A stretch of 64,000 nt of DNA from an endosymbiont 'TC1' of Trimyema compressum (GCF_001584725.1 NZ_CP014606.1:1455501-1519500); one strand, 5' to 3'. Shown: positions 1-11,696, numbered from the stretch's first letter. Translations and numbers: made by a program. The notes: generated by a model not told the origin, from the sequence alone.

Positions 1-1198
1 AACTTTTAATAATTCGAATAACCTCATCAATATCGCGAATGGCTTTTCTCAAGCCTTCCACAATATGAGCTCTCTCTTCTGCTTTTCTCAAATCAAACTT
101 TGTTCTTCTTGTGTAAACTTCTTTTTGGTGTTCCAAGTAATAGAAAAGCATTTGCTTTAAATTTAGAACTCTTGGCTTACCATCTACCAATGCCAAGTTA
201 ATTACACCAAATGTATCTTGAAGTTGGGTTTGTTTATAGAGTTGGTTTAAGATCACATGGGCATTGGCATCTCTTTTTAATTCAATTACAATACGAATAC
301 CTTCTCTGGCAGACTCGTCCCTTAGTCCTGTAATACCCTCAATTTTTTTATCTCTTACTAAGTCAGCAATTTTTTCAATTAATCTGGCTTTATTTACCTG
401 GTAAGGAATTTCTGTAACAATAATTCTATCTTTGCCACTTTTGTTCTGTTCAATAAAAGATTTACCTCTCATTTTAATAGAACCCCGCCCTGTTTTATAA
501 GCTTGGCCAATACCTTGTATTCCCACAATTAAAGCACCTGTTGGAAAGTCCGGCCCTTTTACATGAGTCATTAATTCGTCAATTGTAATATTCTCGTTAT
601 CAATTAATGCTTCAATCGCATCAATGACTTCTCCTAAATTATGAGGCGGAATATTAGTTGCCATACCAACTGCAATACCTGAAGAACCATTAATCAATAA
701 GGTTGGTATTTTTGAAGGAAAAACTGCAGGTTCTTCTAAAGATTCATCGTAGTTAGGAATAAAATCTACTGTATCTTTATTAATATCTTCCAACAATTCA
801 TTGGAAATTTTTGACATTCTTGCTTCTGTATAACGCATTGCCGCAGCAGAGTCTCCGTCAATACTGCCAAAGTTACCATGTCCATCAACCAATAAATAAC
901 GGGTAGAAAAATCTTGAGCCAAACGAACCATGGCCTCATAAACTGAACTATCACCGTGAGGGTGATACTTACCTAAAACATCACCTACTAGGCGGGCTGA
1001 TTTTTTATAGGGTTTATCTGCTGTCATGCCAATATCATTCATGGCAAACAAAATACGTCTATGTACAGGTTTTAAGCCATCTCTTACATCAGGTAAAGCA
1101 CGGCCTACAATAACACTCATGGCATAATCTATATAGGATTTTCCCATTTCAGTTTCAATCGTTATGGGAACTATTTTTCCGTGAGTAAAGCTTTCCAA
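1..1198 (-). CDS. gyrA: DNA gyrase subunit A, N-terminal part (cut by window edge)
   Basis: Supercoiling type II topoisomerase, breakage-reunion subunit, partner of GyrB. The first 399 codons are visible and the rest lies beyond base 1 (the family is usually 800-850 residues). The active-site tyrosine is Tyr123 in [10 protein letters not shown] (codon 832..830), matching E. coli Tyr122; the quinolone-resistance region [16 protein letters not shown] precedes it. No ATG fits the N-terminus. TTG at 1198, in [12 protein letters not shown], follows an AGGAG at a suitable distance and is chosen. It lies 27 bases downstream of gyrB and is surely cotranscribed with it. No lesion in the visible part. 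Confidence 0.96.
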   Translation of the reverse strand, partial: MESFTHGKIVPITIETEMGKSYIDYAMSVIVGRALPDVRDGLKPVHRRILFAMNDIGMTADKPYKKSARLVGDVLGKYHPHGDSSVYEAMVRLAQDFSTRYLLVDGHGNFGSIDGDSAAAMRYTEARMSKISNELLEDINKDTVDFIPNYDESLEEPAVFPSKIPTLLINGSSGIAVGMATNIPPHNLGEVIDAIEALIDNENITIDELMTHVKGPDFPTGALIVGIQGIGQAYKTGRGSIKMRGKSFIEQNKSGKDRIIVTEIPYQVNKARLIEKIADLVRDKKIEGITGLRDESAREGIRIVIELKRDANAHVILNQLYKQTQLQDTFGVINLALVDGKPRVLNLKQMLFYYLEHQKEVYTRRTKFDLRKAEERAHIVEGLRKAIRDIDEVIRIIKS

Positions 1199-1225
1199 AA
1201 TTGTTCACTCCTATTCTTTCTTATT

Positions 1226-3163
<1,938 letters not shown>

Positions 3164-3185
3164 TTACCATTTTTTCCCATTCTAT

Positions 3186-3191
3186 ATTATA
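3186..3191 (-). promoter_or_regulatory. Probable -10 box of the gyrBA promoter
   Basis: A perfect TATAAT on the minus strand 41 bases before the gyrB start. No good -35 box is seen 16-18 bases upstream, so this is a partial promoter call. Confidence 0.4.
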
Positions 3192-3305
3192 CCATAAAAA
3201 GGGGGAAAAAGACAGTTTTTAGATAGAGTAGATTGATAACATTTCCCTTAAACAGTATGTTTCTGTGCCTATCTTCAAAAAATCTCAATATTCTCTCTAT
3301 ATCTA

Positions 3306-3334
3306 TTGACGCATAGTATCAGCAAATGTATAAT
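3306..3334 (+). promoter_or_regulatory. Sigma-A type promoter of the padR operon
   Basis: TTGACG at 3306-3311, a 17-base spacer and TATAAT at 3329-3334. The predicted transcript starts near 3341, just ahead of the AAAGGAGG ribosome binding site at 3342-3349. Confidence 0.75.
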
Positions 3335-3357
3335 AACAATGCAAAGGAGGTATTTAA

Positions 3358-3678
3358 ATGGAAGTGGGTAGTCAACTTAAAAAAGGTTTTTTAGATATGT
3401 CAGTTTTAGCTATTCTAAAAAGGAATGACTCATATGGTTATAGCCTTATTCAAGAAATGAAAGCATTAATTGAAGTACCAGAATCAACACTTTATCCCAT
3501 ACTAAAAAGACTTGTAAATAAAAAATATTTAAAATCTTACTCAAAAGAACATAATGGTCGACTCCGTAAATATTACCAAATCACAGCCTTGGGAATTGAG
3601 CATCTAGATGCCTCAATTAAAGAATGGCAACAATTAAAAATTATAATTGATACCATGTCAGAAAAGAAAGGAGATTAA
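3358..3678 (+). CDS. PadR-family transcriptional regulator
   Basis: DNA-binding repressor of 106 residues, the usual short PadR length. The winged helix carries the family hallmarks: LKRNDSYGYSLIQEM in the first helices and PESTLYPILKRLV in the recognition helix, followed by a wing with GRLRKYYQIT. It starts at ATG behind a perfect AAAGGAGG. The next gene (3683) encodes a HAAS/DUF1700-type protein. PadR plus HAAS is a common Firmicute pair in which the second protein is a membrane partner controlled by the first. PadR is intact while all three genes downstream are broken. Confidence 0.9.
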   Translation: MEVGSQLKKGFLDMSVLAILKRNDSYGYSLIQEMKALIEVPESTLYPILKRLVNKKYLKSYSKEHNGRLRKYYQITALGIEHLDASIKEWQQLKIIIDTMSEKKGD

Positions 3679-3682
3679 TATT

Positions 3683-4207
3683 ATGACAAAGTATGGTTTT
3701 TTACAAAAACTAGAAAAATTGCGCATTTCCCTAAAGAGGATCAAAATGAAATACTCTTTTTTTCGAAGAATGTATTTCTGATGCTGAAGACACAGGAGAA
3801 ACAGAATCCTCTTTTATAGATAAAATTGGACCAATTAATGAGCTTGTAAAAAAATTAGAAAAGGATTTATATGCAGGAGCCTATTACACCTGCTCATAAC
3901 TGGGCATTAATTAAAGAAAGTTTTAAAAGTCATAACACTTTTACAAAAACCTCAAAGTTCTTTTTTTAGCTTCTGCTCTAATTTCTTTGGTAATAGCGCT
4001 GATTGTAGACTTTTTTATAATAAAAAAATATTTTTATTATGCAGAGATATATACTATTATCCTGAACTAGGATTAAGATCAATCATACCCAAAATTGCTT
4101 TTATGCTAATAGGATTGGGCTTTGTACTTCTTAGTCTCTACATTCTAATTAAAATAATTGTTTTCTTAATTACGTATTTTGGAAACAAGATTAGGAAAGA
4201 ACGCTAA
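3683..4207 (+). pseudogene. HAAS-domain (DUF1700-type) membrane protein, frameshifted
   Basis: When frames are joined, the N-terminus reads MTKYGFLQKLEKL, then AHFPKEDQNEILFFFEEC, then SDAEDTGETESSFIDKIG, then ELVKKLEKDL. This is the helical HAAS domain usual next to PadR. It is followed by two hydrophobic segments (about 3960-4020 and 4090-4180) and a basic end, IRKER. Shifts are needed near 3730, 3765, 3890, 3965 and 4040. Several fall in T or A runs. The start overlaps the padR end by ordinary operon spacing (4 bases). Family assignment rests on the pattern and the neighbour. Confidence 0.7.
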
Positions 4208-4222
4208 AGGGAGGAATCATCA

Positions 4223-5115
4223 ATGATAAAATTTCAAAAGCCAATACTCTCTATTATTATGGTTATAATAATTACAGGTGCAATCCGCTTTAGGAACCAC
4301 CTATGTTATCTTCGGAGGTGAAGCAATAGAGTGTAGTCTCTATACAAGAGAACCTTCAATTGAATTAAGGAATTCTAAATCACCCATGCCGAAGGTAAAT
4401 ATAGAAACGCTAAATGAAAAAGAACAACTTCTCTATAAAATGCTTAATTCCATTGATTATTATGAAACACTTGAAGCAACTACTAAGCACCACTATATCG
4501 ACGAAATGGAAGATAGAACTATATTAACAAAGTTTTCAGTAGACAAATTAAAAAAATCTAGTTTAATGAAAGATTGGAGAAATGGAGTAGACGCATCAAA
4601 AACATTAATTCAAAATGATGAATGTATTACCACCTTTGACTTCGATAACTCCTATATTAAAAGTAATCTTTTCAATAAGGTTGATTCCTTTGAAGTCCCT
4701 GTTGATGATAATTTCATTAAAGTTCTTCATCCTAATGAAAGAAAATATCCTTATACTGAGCGAATAGGTTATCCTTTTTTAGTAAGTTCTGTACAGCCAA
4801 TAATAAATAATTGTGACTTGCTTAATGAACTAATTTTAAAACAAGAAGAATGGGTAATTCAAAATCAAGTAACCTATCTTAATAGAACGTGCTTTTTAAT
4901 CAAAGGAAACCTAACACTTTATACTAATAGTACGATTAGTCAAATTGAGATACTCATAGATAAAGAAACTTGGTTTAATACTAAAAACAGAATTTTATGA
5001 TAATAATCATAAAATTGCTAGTTTAAATATAGTAACTGAATTAAAAATCAATGAGCCAATAGCACCAGAAACCTTTACTTTAGACGTAACTGGTTATACA
5101 AAAATTGAAAAATAA
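4223..5115 (+). pseudogene. Secreted LolA/RseB-like protein, copy 1, frameshifted
   Basis: Starts at ATG after GGAGG with one N-terminal hydrophobic helix (IIMVIIITGAI). A single shift near 4277 joins it to a 240-codon body, and another near 4970 leads to the tail FYDNNHKIASLNIVTELKI, ending in VTGYTKIEK. The body has the beta-sheet pattern of LolA/MucB-type sigma-factor regulatory or lipoprotein carrier domains: VTYLNRTCFLIKG, then ISQIEILIDKETW, then a polar tail. Such proteins often accompany PadR/HAAS or sigma/anti-sigma genes; the exact role is unknown. It is paralogous to the next gene. Confidence 0.6.
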
Positions 5116-5132
5116 TGCAAAGGGGGTAAATT

Positions 5133-6064
5133 ATGAAAAAATATCTAAAGGTTTATTAATATCTAGCACCTTACTGATTTTAATTAGTTTTATTGCATTA
5201 TTAGCTAACTATTTTTTTACAAAACAAGCTACTATATTACTGGCAGTATCTATAATAAGGTGCCAAGTGAAGAAGCTTCGCTTTCTAAAAAGTCTGATAG
5301 TGATTTTGAAAAAGCAGTTTATGAAAACTTAGGTGAAAAAGATAAGATACTTTAAAGATAAGATACTTTATAGAATGCTTAATACTAAAGATAAATTTAC
5401 AACACTTACAGCAAAAACAGAACTTTCTTTCTATACTGAACCTGATAATAAACCTCGCAAAAACTATATTTATAATAAGGATATAATGATAGGCCAAAAT
5501 ATAAAAAAGTCTCTCTATAAGTTATTTTGAGGGCTCGCTTAATTTTATAAGATTAGGTGAAGAAGATGAATATAGCTTCTATGATCCCCAAGATAAACGT
5601 GTTATAAAAGAATCTTATGAAAAGAATACTGACACAGACCTTAACCTGAAGCCTGCTAAATCAGATGATTTTATTCGCTCCTTACAACCAAAGGATCGAA
5701 TAAATATACTTCATAATAGGAAAAATATAGAATATTTCCCCAAAGACAATATCCAGTTTCTTTGTGATGAATATAGTTATTTAGAAAAAATGGTTAGAGA
5801 TAAAGAAAGCTGGATGATTCTCGAGGAAACTACTTATTTGAATCGAACTGTTTATCATATAGTAGCTAGAGCAACTGATGAAAGACCATGGGTAAGTAAA
5901 ATTAGCCTTATTGTAGATAAGGAAACAGGACTGGTTTTAGAAAAACAGAATATAATAAAAATAATGAAGTTTGTTTATCTAATAAAGTAGTAAACTTACA
6001 ACTTAACCAAAATATTGATAGTAATATTTTCCAAATAGATTATGATAAATATAAAATTAATTAA
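5133..6064 (+). pseudogene. Secreted LolA/RseB-like protein, copy 2, frameshifted
   Basis: Tandem paralogue of the preceding gene: TTYLNRTVYHIVAR, then VSKISLIVDKETGLVLE, and the tail QIDYDKYKIN. The AAAAAA after the ATG is one base short of the frame that encodes the membrane anchor ISKGLLISSTLLILISFIALL. Further shifts are needed near 5240, 5350, 5525 and 5950. Same inferred role and same uncertainty as copy 1. It ends 11 bases before a terminator hairpin. Confidence 0.6.
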
Positions 6065-6074
6065 AAAATAGTAG

Positions 6075-6105
6075 AAATGAGTTCTGTAATACACAGAGCT
6101 CATTT
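6075..6105 (+). terminator. Intrinsic terminator of the padR operon
   Basis: AAATGAGTTCTGT and ACAGAGCTCATTT form a stem with one G-T pair and a 5-base loop, followed by TAGTTTT. The next 230 bases up to the feo promoter show no gene. Confidence 0.7.
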
Positions 6106-6340
6106 AGTTTTCCATTGAAAAAACCTTTTCAGTTTATCAGCTGGATTTGAAGACTACTCGCTCTTACTCAACAGTCTGCTTATAAAAAATTTATCCCTTA
6201 GTATTTATTTTGAAATCAGATTTTAGTGATTGTATACCTAGGACACAACTAAAAATTAATTGGATACATTAAGAAAAATCTTAATGTATTTTCAATGTTC
6301 TTCATTTTTAATATATATAACATCAATTAACTTAGAAACC

Positions 6341-6370
6341 TTGACAGTAGGCTGTTTATGGTGCTAAACT
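6341..6370 (+). promoter_or_regulatory. Probable promoter of the feo operon
   Basis: Consensus TTGACA at 6341-6346 and TAAACT at 6365-6370, 18 bases apart. It lies 32 bases before the chosen start of the DtxR-FeoA gene. No clear DtxR-type inverted repeat was recognised over it. Confidence 0.5.
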
Positions 6371-6401
6371 TTTTATAGGACGAATGGAAAAGAGGTATAT
6401 A

Positions 6402-7073
6402 ATGGAAAAACTCAACATTAAAAATCAAGATTTACTTGAGGCCATTTATGAAATGGAAGTGTTAAATGGAAAAGCGCGTTTAACGGACGTAGCTGCCAAA
6501 CTTGAATTCTCCAAATCCAGAGCCAATCAGGAAGTTAAAAAGCTTAAAAGTATGGGTTTAGTTGTAGAGGAAAAATATGGACCTTTACAATTAACCGATT
6601 TAGGAAAATTCGAGGCAGAAAGAGTAGTTTTTACTCACCAGCTAATTAAAACTTTTTTAATTCGCATTCTTAATGTTGAAGAGGATGTTGCAGAGAAGGA
6701 TGCTTGTGCAATTGAACATGTCATCAGCGAAGAAACAATTCAAGCCATTGTTAATCAATTGGAAAAAGTAACCGACTCAATTGGTGAATTTAGCTTAAAA
6801 GAAGCTGAAGGATACTTAATTAGAAAAAAGAGATTAAGCGAGCTAAAAATGAATAAAAAAGCTAAAATTCTTAAGATTCAAGGTGGCCGTGAAATGAAAA
6901 AACGGTTAATGGAAATAGGCGTTATTAAAGGTGAAATTGTTCAACTTGTAAGCATTGCTCCTTTTGGCGATCCATTAGAATTCGCTATTAATGATTTCAA
7001 GCTTTCTTTACGTTTAAAGGAAATAGATAACATTATAGTAGAACTTTTAGAGGAGGAGCTTTATGGAAGATAA
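6402..7073 (+). CDS. DtxR-family metalloregulator fused to a FeoA/SH3-like domain
   Basis: Iron- or manganese-sensing repressor, about 223 residues. The N-terminal winged helix reads LLEAIYEME, then LTDVAAKLEFSKSRANQEVKKL. A metal-binding/dimerisation helix (EKDACAIEHVIS, about 100-115) follows. The C-terminal 70 residues are FeoA-like: REMKKRLMEIGVIKGEIVQL, then PLEFAINDFKLSLRLKE. An upstream in-frame ATG (6384) lies before the AGAGGT ribosome binding site, so ATG 6402 is chosen. It overlaps feoB by 11 bases. No separate feoA exists here, so this C-terminal domain may serve both sensing and FeoB partnering (inference). Confidence 0.88.
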   Translation: MEKLNIKNQDLLEAIYEMEVLNGKARLTDVAAKLEFSKSRANQEVKKLKSMGLVVEEKYGPLQLTDLGKFEAERVVFTHQLIKTFLIRILNVEEDVAEKDACAIEHVISEETIQAIVNQLEKVTDSIGEFSLKEAEGYLIRKKRLSELKMNKKAKILKIQGGREMKKRLMEIGVIKGEIVQLVSIAPFGDPLEFAINDFKLSLRLKEIDNIIVELLEEELYGR

Positions 7074-9060
7074 AAAAATTGCATTAATTGGTAACCCAAA
7101 CAGTGGAAAAACCACTATTTTTAACGGACTAACAGGTTCCTCATCAAAAGTAGGTAACTGGCCAGGTGTTACTGTTGAAAAAAAAGAAGGAAAACTTGTT
7201 GGGCAAAAAGGAGTTAGTATTATAGATTTACCAGGTATCTATAGTTTAAGCGCTTATTCGGATGACGAAAGAGTTGCAAAAAATTTTTTACTGAAAAAAC
7301 CTGATTTAGTAGTTGATGTTATTGATACCTCAAATCTAAAAAGAAATCTCTATTTAGCAATTCAATTATTAGAAATGAATCAACATTTAGTTATGGCTTT
7401 TAATATGATGGATGTAGCTGAAAAAAAATATGATGAAATTAACTTTGAATTATTTAGTCAGCTTCTAGGTGTTCCTGTAGTCCCTATTACAGTCCATAAA
7501 AAAGAGGGTATTGAAGAATTAACACAAATGATTGTAGCTACTACAGAAAAAGAACATGTAGAATTCAGATTACCCTATGGAAATGAATTAGAAGAACATT
7601 TATGTATTTTAGAAAATTTATTTAAAAGAAAAGAAGTTTCCATTCCAGGTCATACTTGTAGGATGCTTGCCATTGCTGCTTTAGAAGGCAATGAAATTAT
7701 CCATAAACTGCTAGAGCCCTATGATGTTTTAGATACTATTAAGAAAGAAATTGACCATCTTCAAGGAATTTACCATGATGATTTAGAATCTATATTCATT
7801 GAACAACGTTATGGTTTTATTGAAGGCTTAATTAAAAGAACAGTTGTCAGAAAAAGACAGATTGAAAAATCTTTAAAATTCTCAGACAAAGTTGATAAAA
7901 TTGTTTTACACCCAGTAGCTGGATTGTTAATATTTTTTGGCGTTATGTTTCTTGTCTTTCAAATTTTATTTACAGCGGGAGACTTTATAAAGGGCTTTCT
8001 GGAAATGGGCTTTGAAAATCTCAGTATCTGGGTTGGCAATACCATTCCCAATTACTTAGCAGTATCCTTTATTAATGATGGTATTATAGGTGGTGTTGGT
8101 ACCATTATTACTTTCCTACCTAACTTAATCCTCATGTTTTTGCTCCTAACTTTCTTAGAAGACGTAGGCTATATGTCAAGAGCTGCATATTTAATGGATC
8201 GTTTTATGCGCTTCTTCGGTTTACAAGGAAAAGCATTTATTCCTTTGATTACAGGATTCGGTTGTTCAGTCCCAGCTATTCTAGCAACTAGAACACTTGA
8301 AAATAAAGCAGACAGAATGACTACTATTATGGTAGCTCCACTTATTTCTTGTAGTGCAAGACTACCTGTTTATTTACTATTTGTTTCTGCCTTATTCCCA
8401 GTAGCTCAACAGGGAATAGTATTATTTTCAATTTATATTCTAGGTATTATATTGGCTGTAATTATGGCTAAAATTTTTAAATCAACAATCTTCAAAGTGG
8501 ACAATACTACTTTTGTTTTAGAATTGCCTCCTTATCGAATTCCAACTGCAAAAGCAACTTGGATTCATTCATGGGAAAGAATTAAAGACTTCCTCTCAAG
8601 AGCAGGTACATTAATCTTGGCAATGGTAATTATTGTATGGGTTCTTTCCGCACTGCCTCTAGGTGTTGAATATGGTTCAGAACAAAGTATTATAGGTCAA
8701 ATTGGTGCCTTTATTGCACCAATTTTCACACCAGTAGGTTTTGGCAACTATGCAGCATCATCTGCACTTATTGCAGGTATTGTAGCTAAAGAAGTAGCAG
8801 TCTCCACTTTAGGCACTATTTATGGCGCAACTGGCGGTGGCTTAGTAGAAGTAATTAGTACTCAATGGAGTGCCATTCAAGCCTATTCATTCATGGTAAT
8901 GAGTGCTATCTATGTTCCTTGCTTAGCTGCACTTGCTACTATAAAAAAGGAAACTGGTAGCTTTAAATGGATGTTTTTTGCAATGGGCTATACATTAATA
9001 CTCGGTTACATTGTTTCTCTAATCATATATCAAGGTGGCCTACTATTAGGTTTAAAATAA
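7063..9060 (+). CDS. feoB: Ferrous iron transport protein B
   Basis: GTP-dependent Fe(II) importer in the cytoplasmic membrane, 665 residues, full length. N-terminal G domain: GNPNSGKT (10-17), DLPG (55-58), NMMD (114-117). The membrane part has two Gate-type repeats (GFGCSVPAILATRTLENKAD and IAGIVAKEVAVSTLG). The start follows AGGAGGAGC and overlaps the regulator gene, so the two are translationally coupled. A small Cys-rich partner gene follows. Confidence 0.96.
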   Translation: MEDKKIALIGNPNSGKTTIFNGLTGSSSKVGNWPGVTVEKKEGKLVGQKGVSIIDLPGIYSLSAYSDDERVAKNFLLKKPDLVVDVIDTSNLKRNLYLAIQLLEMNQHLVMAFNMMDVAEKKYDEINFELFSQLLGVPVVPITVHKKEGIEELTQMIVATTEKEHVEFRLPYGNELEEHLCILENLFKRKEVSIPGHTCRMLAIAALEGNEIIHKLLEPYDVLDTIKKEIDHLQGIYHDDLESIFIEQRYGFIEGLIKRTVVRKRQIEKSLKFSDKVDKIVLHPVAGLLIFFGVMFLVFQILFTAGDFIKGFLEMGFENLSIWVGNTIPNYLAVSFINDGIIGGVGTIITFLPNLILMFLLLTFLEDVGYMSRAAYLMDRFMRFFGLQGKAFIPLITGFGCSVPAILATRTLENKADRMTTIMVAPLISCSARLPVYLLFVSALFPVAQQGIVLFSIYILGIILAVIMAKIFKSTIFKVDNTTFVLELPPYRIPTAKATWIHSWERIKDFLSRAGTLILAMVIIVWVLSALPLGVEYGSEQSIIGQIGAFIAPIFTPVGFGNYAASSALIAGIVAKEVAVSTLGTIYGATGGGLVEVISTQWSAIQAYSFMVMSAIYVPCLAALATIKKETGSFKWMFFAMGYTLILGYIVSLIIYQGGLLLGLK

Positions 9061-9075
9061 TAAAAGGAGATTATC

Positions 9076-9251
9076 ATTGAACTAATCATTATTATCATCA
9101 TTGGCTTAATTGCCCTAGGGGTTGTAATCGGCTCATTTGTTCGCTCCTCTAAAAAGAAAAGGGCTGTTGCTCAAAATATGGGACTAATTGTAGTAATTGT
9201 GAATCAAAAGATACAGATGATAAAAACAAAGGTAAAAATTCAACTGAATAA
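9076..9251 (+). pseudogene. FeoB-associated Cys-rich membrane protein, damaged
   Basis: Small protein with one membrane helix (IIIIIIGLIALGVVIGSF) and a basic stretch (SSKKKRA). After a one-base shift near 9183 it continues TNCSNCESKD and a polar tail, ending at TAA 9249. The single helix with a CxxC tail directly after feoB is the hallmark of FeoB-associated Cys-rich proteins. No ATG, GTG or TTG is in frame at the ribosome binding site; the codon in the right place is ATT (9076). The missing start and the shift suggest decay, or two single-base errors. Confidence 0.6.
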
Positions 9252-9252
9252 T

Positions 9253-9282
9253 AAAAAGAGGATGGATAACCATCCTCTTTTT
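9253..9282. terminator. Bidirectional intrinsic terminator between feoB and the alcohol dehydrogenase gene
   Basis: AAAAAGAGGATGG, loop ATAA, CCATCCTCTTTTT: a perfect 13-base-pair stem with A and T runs on either side. It serves the converging feo operon and the dehydrogenase gene. Confidence 0.9.
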
Positions 9283-9303
9283 ATTTAATTACCTAATTAC
9301 ACT

Positions 9304-10476
9304 TCACTGACAAGCTATTTCATAAATTGCCTTGGCATCTTCCATTGATAATTTTTTAAAACTTCCTATGCTACCGCCACAGTTAACCGCTAAATTGGAT
9401 ATTAGCTTATCAATATCACTTTTCTTAGCACCTAATTGTATAAAATTCGTTGGTAATCCTATTGAGGCAAAAAATTCTTTAGTTGCGTCAATACCTTTCA
9501 AAGCCATAGCTTCTTTATCCTCGGAAACCTCAACACCCCAAACCCGATTAGCATATTGAGCAAAAAGAGAAACATTTTCTTGATAAACATATTTCATCCA
9601 TGCTGGAAATATAACAGCCAGCCCCGCACCATGAGCTACATCATATAAAGCACTTAACTCATGCTCTAAACCATGACTTGCCCAATCTTCAACTCTACCA
9701 ACACCGCAAGTTCCATTATGAGCTACTGTGCCAGCCCACATAATGTTGCTCCTAGCATTGTAGTTTTCCGGTTCTTTAAAAACAATAGGGCCCTGATTAA
9801 TAATTGTTAATAAAATACCTTCACATAAACGGTCGCTAATTTCAACACCTGTTGTTTGCGTAAAATACCTCTCTAAAATATGAGCCATCATATCTGCAAT
9901 CCCACAAGCAGTTTGAAAAGGTGGTAAAGAATAGGTATAAATTGGATTTAAAATAGAAAAAACCGGTCTTAAAGCAGGTGCCCCTGTCCCTAACTTTCTT
10001 TTTGACAATTCTTGAGTAATTACCGTATTACTAGAACCTTCACTACCTGCTGCCGGAATAGTAAGAACAGCCCCTACAGGCAAAGCTTCTTTGATTTCAG
10101 CTTTTCGCTCAAAGAAATCCCAAAAGTCTCCATGATAGAGTACTCCAGCTGCAATAGCTTTGGCTGAATCTATAGCGCTGCCACCACCGACAGCTAGTAT
10201 AAAATCAATTTTTTCCTCTCGACAGAGGGTAATTCCCTCATAAACTAAAGCATTAATGGGATTAGGTTTAGCCCCTCCTAATAAAATATAATCAATTTTT
10301 TCAGCCTTTAAGGAGTCTTCTGCTTTGTTTAATAAACCACTTTTTTTAACAGAGCCACCTCCAAAGTGAACTAACACCTTAGTCCCTTTATATTTTTTCA
10401 CAAGTTTCCCTGTCAATTCCTCAGTATCTTTTCCAAAAGCAAATTCTGTTGGACTGTAAAATATAAAATTATTCAT
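9304..10476 (-). CDS. Iron-containing alcohol dehydrogenase, butanol dehydrogenase type
   Basis: NAD(P)H-dependent group III alcohol dehydrogenase that reduces aldehydes in fermentation, 390 residues, normal length. NAD-binding motif GGGSAIDSAKAIAAG (about 98-112). Metal-ligand region: DMMAHILERYFTQ and SHGLEHELSALYDVAHGAGL, containing the conserved His residues. It resembles the YugJ/YqhD/BdhA branch. Monocistronic, between terminators. Substrate is inferred from family only. Confidence 0.9.
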   Translation of the reverse strand: MNNFIFYSPTEFAFGKDTEELTGKLVKKYKGTKVLVHFGGGSVKKSGLLNKAEDSLKAEKIDYILLGGAKPNPINALVYEGITLCREEKIDFILAVGGGSAIDSAKAIAAGVLYHGDFWDFFERKAEIKEALPVGAVLTIPAAGSEGSSNTVITQELSKRKLGTGAPALRPVFSILNPIYTYSLPPFQTACGIADMMAHILERYFTQTTGVEISDRLCEGILLTIINQGPIVFKEPENYNARSNIMWAGTVAHNGTCGVGRVEDWASHGLEHELSALYDVAHGAGLAVIFPAWMKYVYQENVSLFAQYANRVWGVEVSEDKEAMALKGIDATKEFFASIGLPTNFIQLGAKKSDIDKLISNLAVNCGGSIGSFKKLSMEDAKAIYEIACQ

Positions 10477-10625
10477 TCTTCCCTCCTAATGATACTATCT
10501 TTCTTTTTATTGTAACACCATAAATAATCCTCTACAAACATTTTTAATTACTGCTAATTCAGATAACAATAACTGAGTTTCATGGTACAATAAGACTAGT
10601 ATAAATACAGAAAGGAATAACTCAA

Positions 10626-11648
10626 ATGAAAGGATTTTATAAAGAATTAGCCTCTTTAAATGGCGGTAAAAAGTCAGTTGCATTAACAGGTCTCTCTGGG
10701 CAACTAAAAAACAAAAAAGGTCTCTATGAAAGCAATGTTTGGATTGCTTCAGATTTTGATAGCAATACAATGAATATAATAGAAGAGATACTCCCTGAAA
10801 GAAAAAAAAGCGGCTTAATTACTGTAGGTAATGACTTAATATATCTTGAATTTATTTTTCCAGAATCTGAGATAATAATTTGTGGCGCAGGTCATGTTTC
10901 AATTCCAATCATTAAAATTGGTAAACTCTTAGGTTTTAAAACAATTGTTATTGATGATCGTCTTTCCTTCATAAATGAAGCTAAAAAAGCTGGTGCTGAT
11001 GAAGTCGTCTGTCAGACTTTTAATAGCGCATTAGAAAATATTAAAGGAACTCCAAACAGCTATTTTGTCATTGTAACAAGAGGTCATCGTCATGATCAAC
11101 TTTGTTTAAAAACGATTCTTCAAAAAGAAAATAACTATATTGGCATGATTGGCAGTAAAAGGAGAGTTTCCATTGTTTTCCAAGAACTTATAAATAATGG
11201 CGTCAATCCTCAATCTTTAGAAAAAGTCCATTCTCCAATTGGTTTAAATATAGGTGCCCAAACACCAGAAGAAATAGGTCTTTCTGTTTTAAGTGAAATT
11301 GTTGCTGTAAAAAATCAAAGAGTTTCAGGTGAAGGGTTTACAAAAGAATTATTAAAGGCTATTAATGAAAGTGATGCAAGAAAAAAAGTCTTAGGAACTA
11401 TTGTTTTTAAAAAAGGATCAGCACCTAGAGGTGTTGGCAGTAAAATATTAATTTATGAAGATGGCTCTATTCAAGGAACTATTGGTGGTGGCTGTGTAGA
11501 ATCTGATGTTATTTTAAAGGCTATAGACTATAGTAAAAATAATCAATCAGAATTATTAACATTAGACTTAACTGCAGAAGCTAGTGCTGAAGAAGGTATG
11601 GTTTGTGGTGGTGTTGTTAAAGTCTGGCTGGAAGCAATAAATCAATAA
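10626..11648 (+). CDS. XdhC/CoxI-family molybdenum hydroxylase maturation protein
   Basis: 340 residues. A Rossmann XdhC domain comes first (EIIICGAGHVSIPIIKIGKLL, about 84-103, then VIVTRGHRHDQ and GMIGSKRR). The XdhC/CoxI domain sits at the C-terminus (TIVFKKGSAPRGVGSKILI, IQGTIGGGCVESD, and MVCGGVVKVW with its Cys). The order is the reverse of classical XdhC but is known in some anaerobe proteins of the Se-dependent molybdenum hydroxylase group. No molybdenum enzyme is in this window. A second, broken XdhC gene lies at 58.0-58.5 kb. Confidence 0.82.
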   Translation: MKGFYKELASLNGGKKSVALTGLSGQLKNKKGLYESNVWIASDFDSNTMNIIEEILPERKKSGLITVGNDLIYLEFIFPESEIIICGAGHVSIPIIKIGKLLGFKTIVIDDRLSFINEAKKAGADEVVCQTFNSALENIKGTPNSYFVIVTRGHRHDQLCLKTILQKENNYIGMIGSKRRVSIVFQELINNGVNPQSLEKVHSPIGLNIGAQTPEEIGLSVLSEIVAVKNQRVSGEGFTKELLKAINESDARKKVLGTIVFKKGSAPRGVGSKILIYEDGSIQGTIGGGCVESDVILKAIDYSKNNQSELLTLDLTAEASAEEGMVCGGVVKVWLEAINQ

Positions 11649-11662
11649 ATACATTATATAAT

Positions 11663-11696
11663 AAAAAAGCACTGGATTTTTATCCATTGCTTTTTT
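11663..11696 (+). terminator. Intrinsic terminator of the xdhC-like gene
   Basis: AAAAAAGCACTGGAT, TTTT, ATCCATTGCTTTTTT: stem with one internal mismatch and a T run on both strands. It also faces the minus-strand operon that ends at 11709. Confidence 0.8.

Noticed and set aside
10507-10770. Minus-strand ORF opposite the xdhC-like start
   Set aside because: It covers the promoter and start of a well-supported gene and has no ribosome site.
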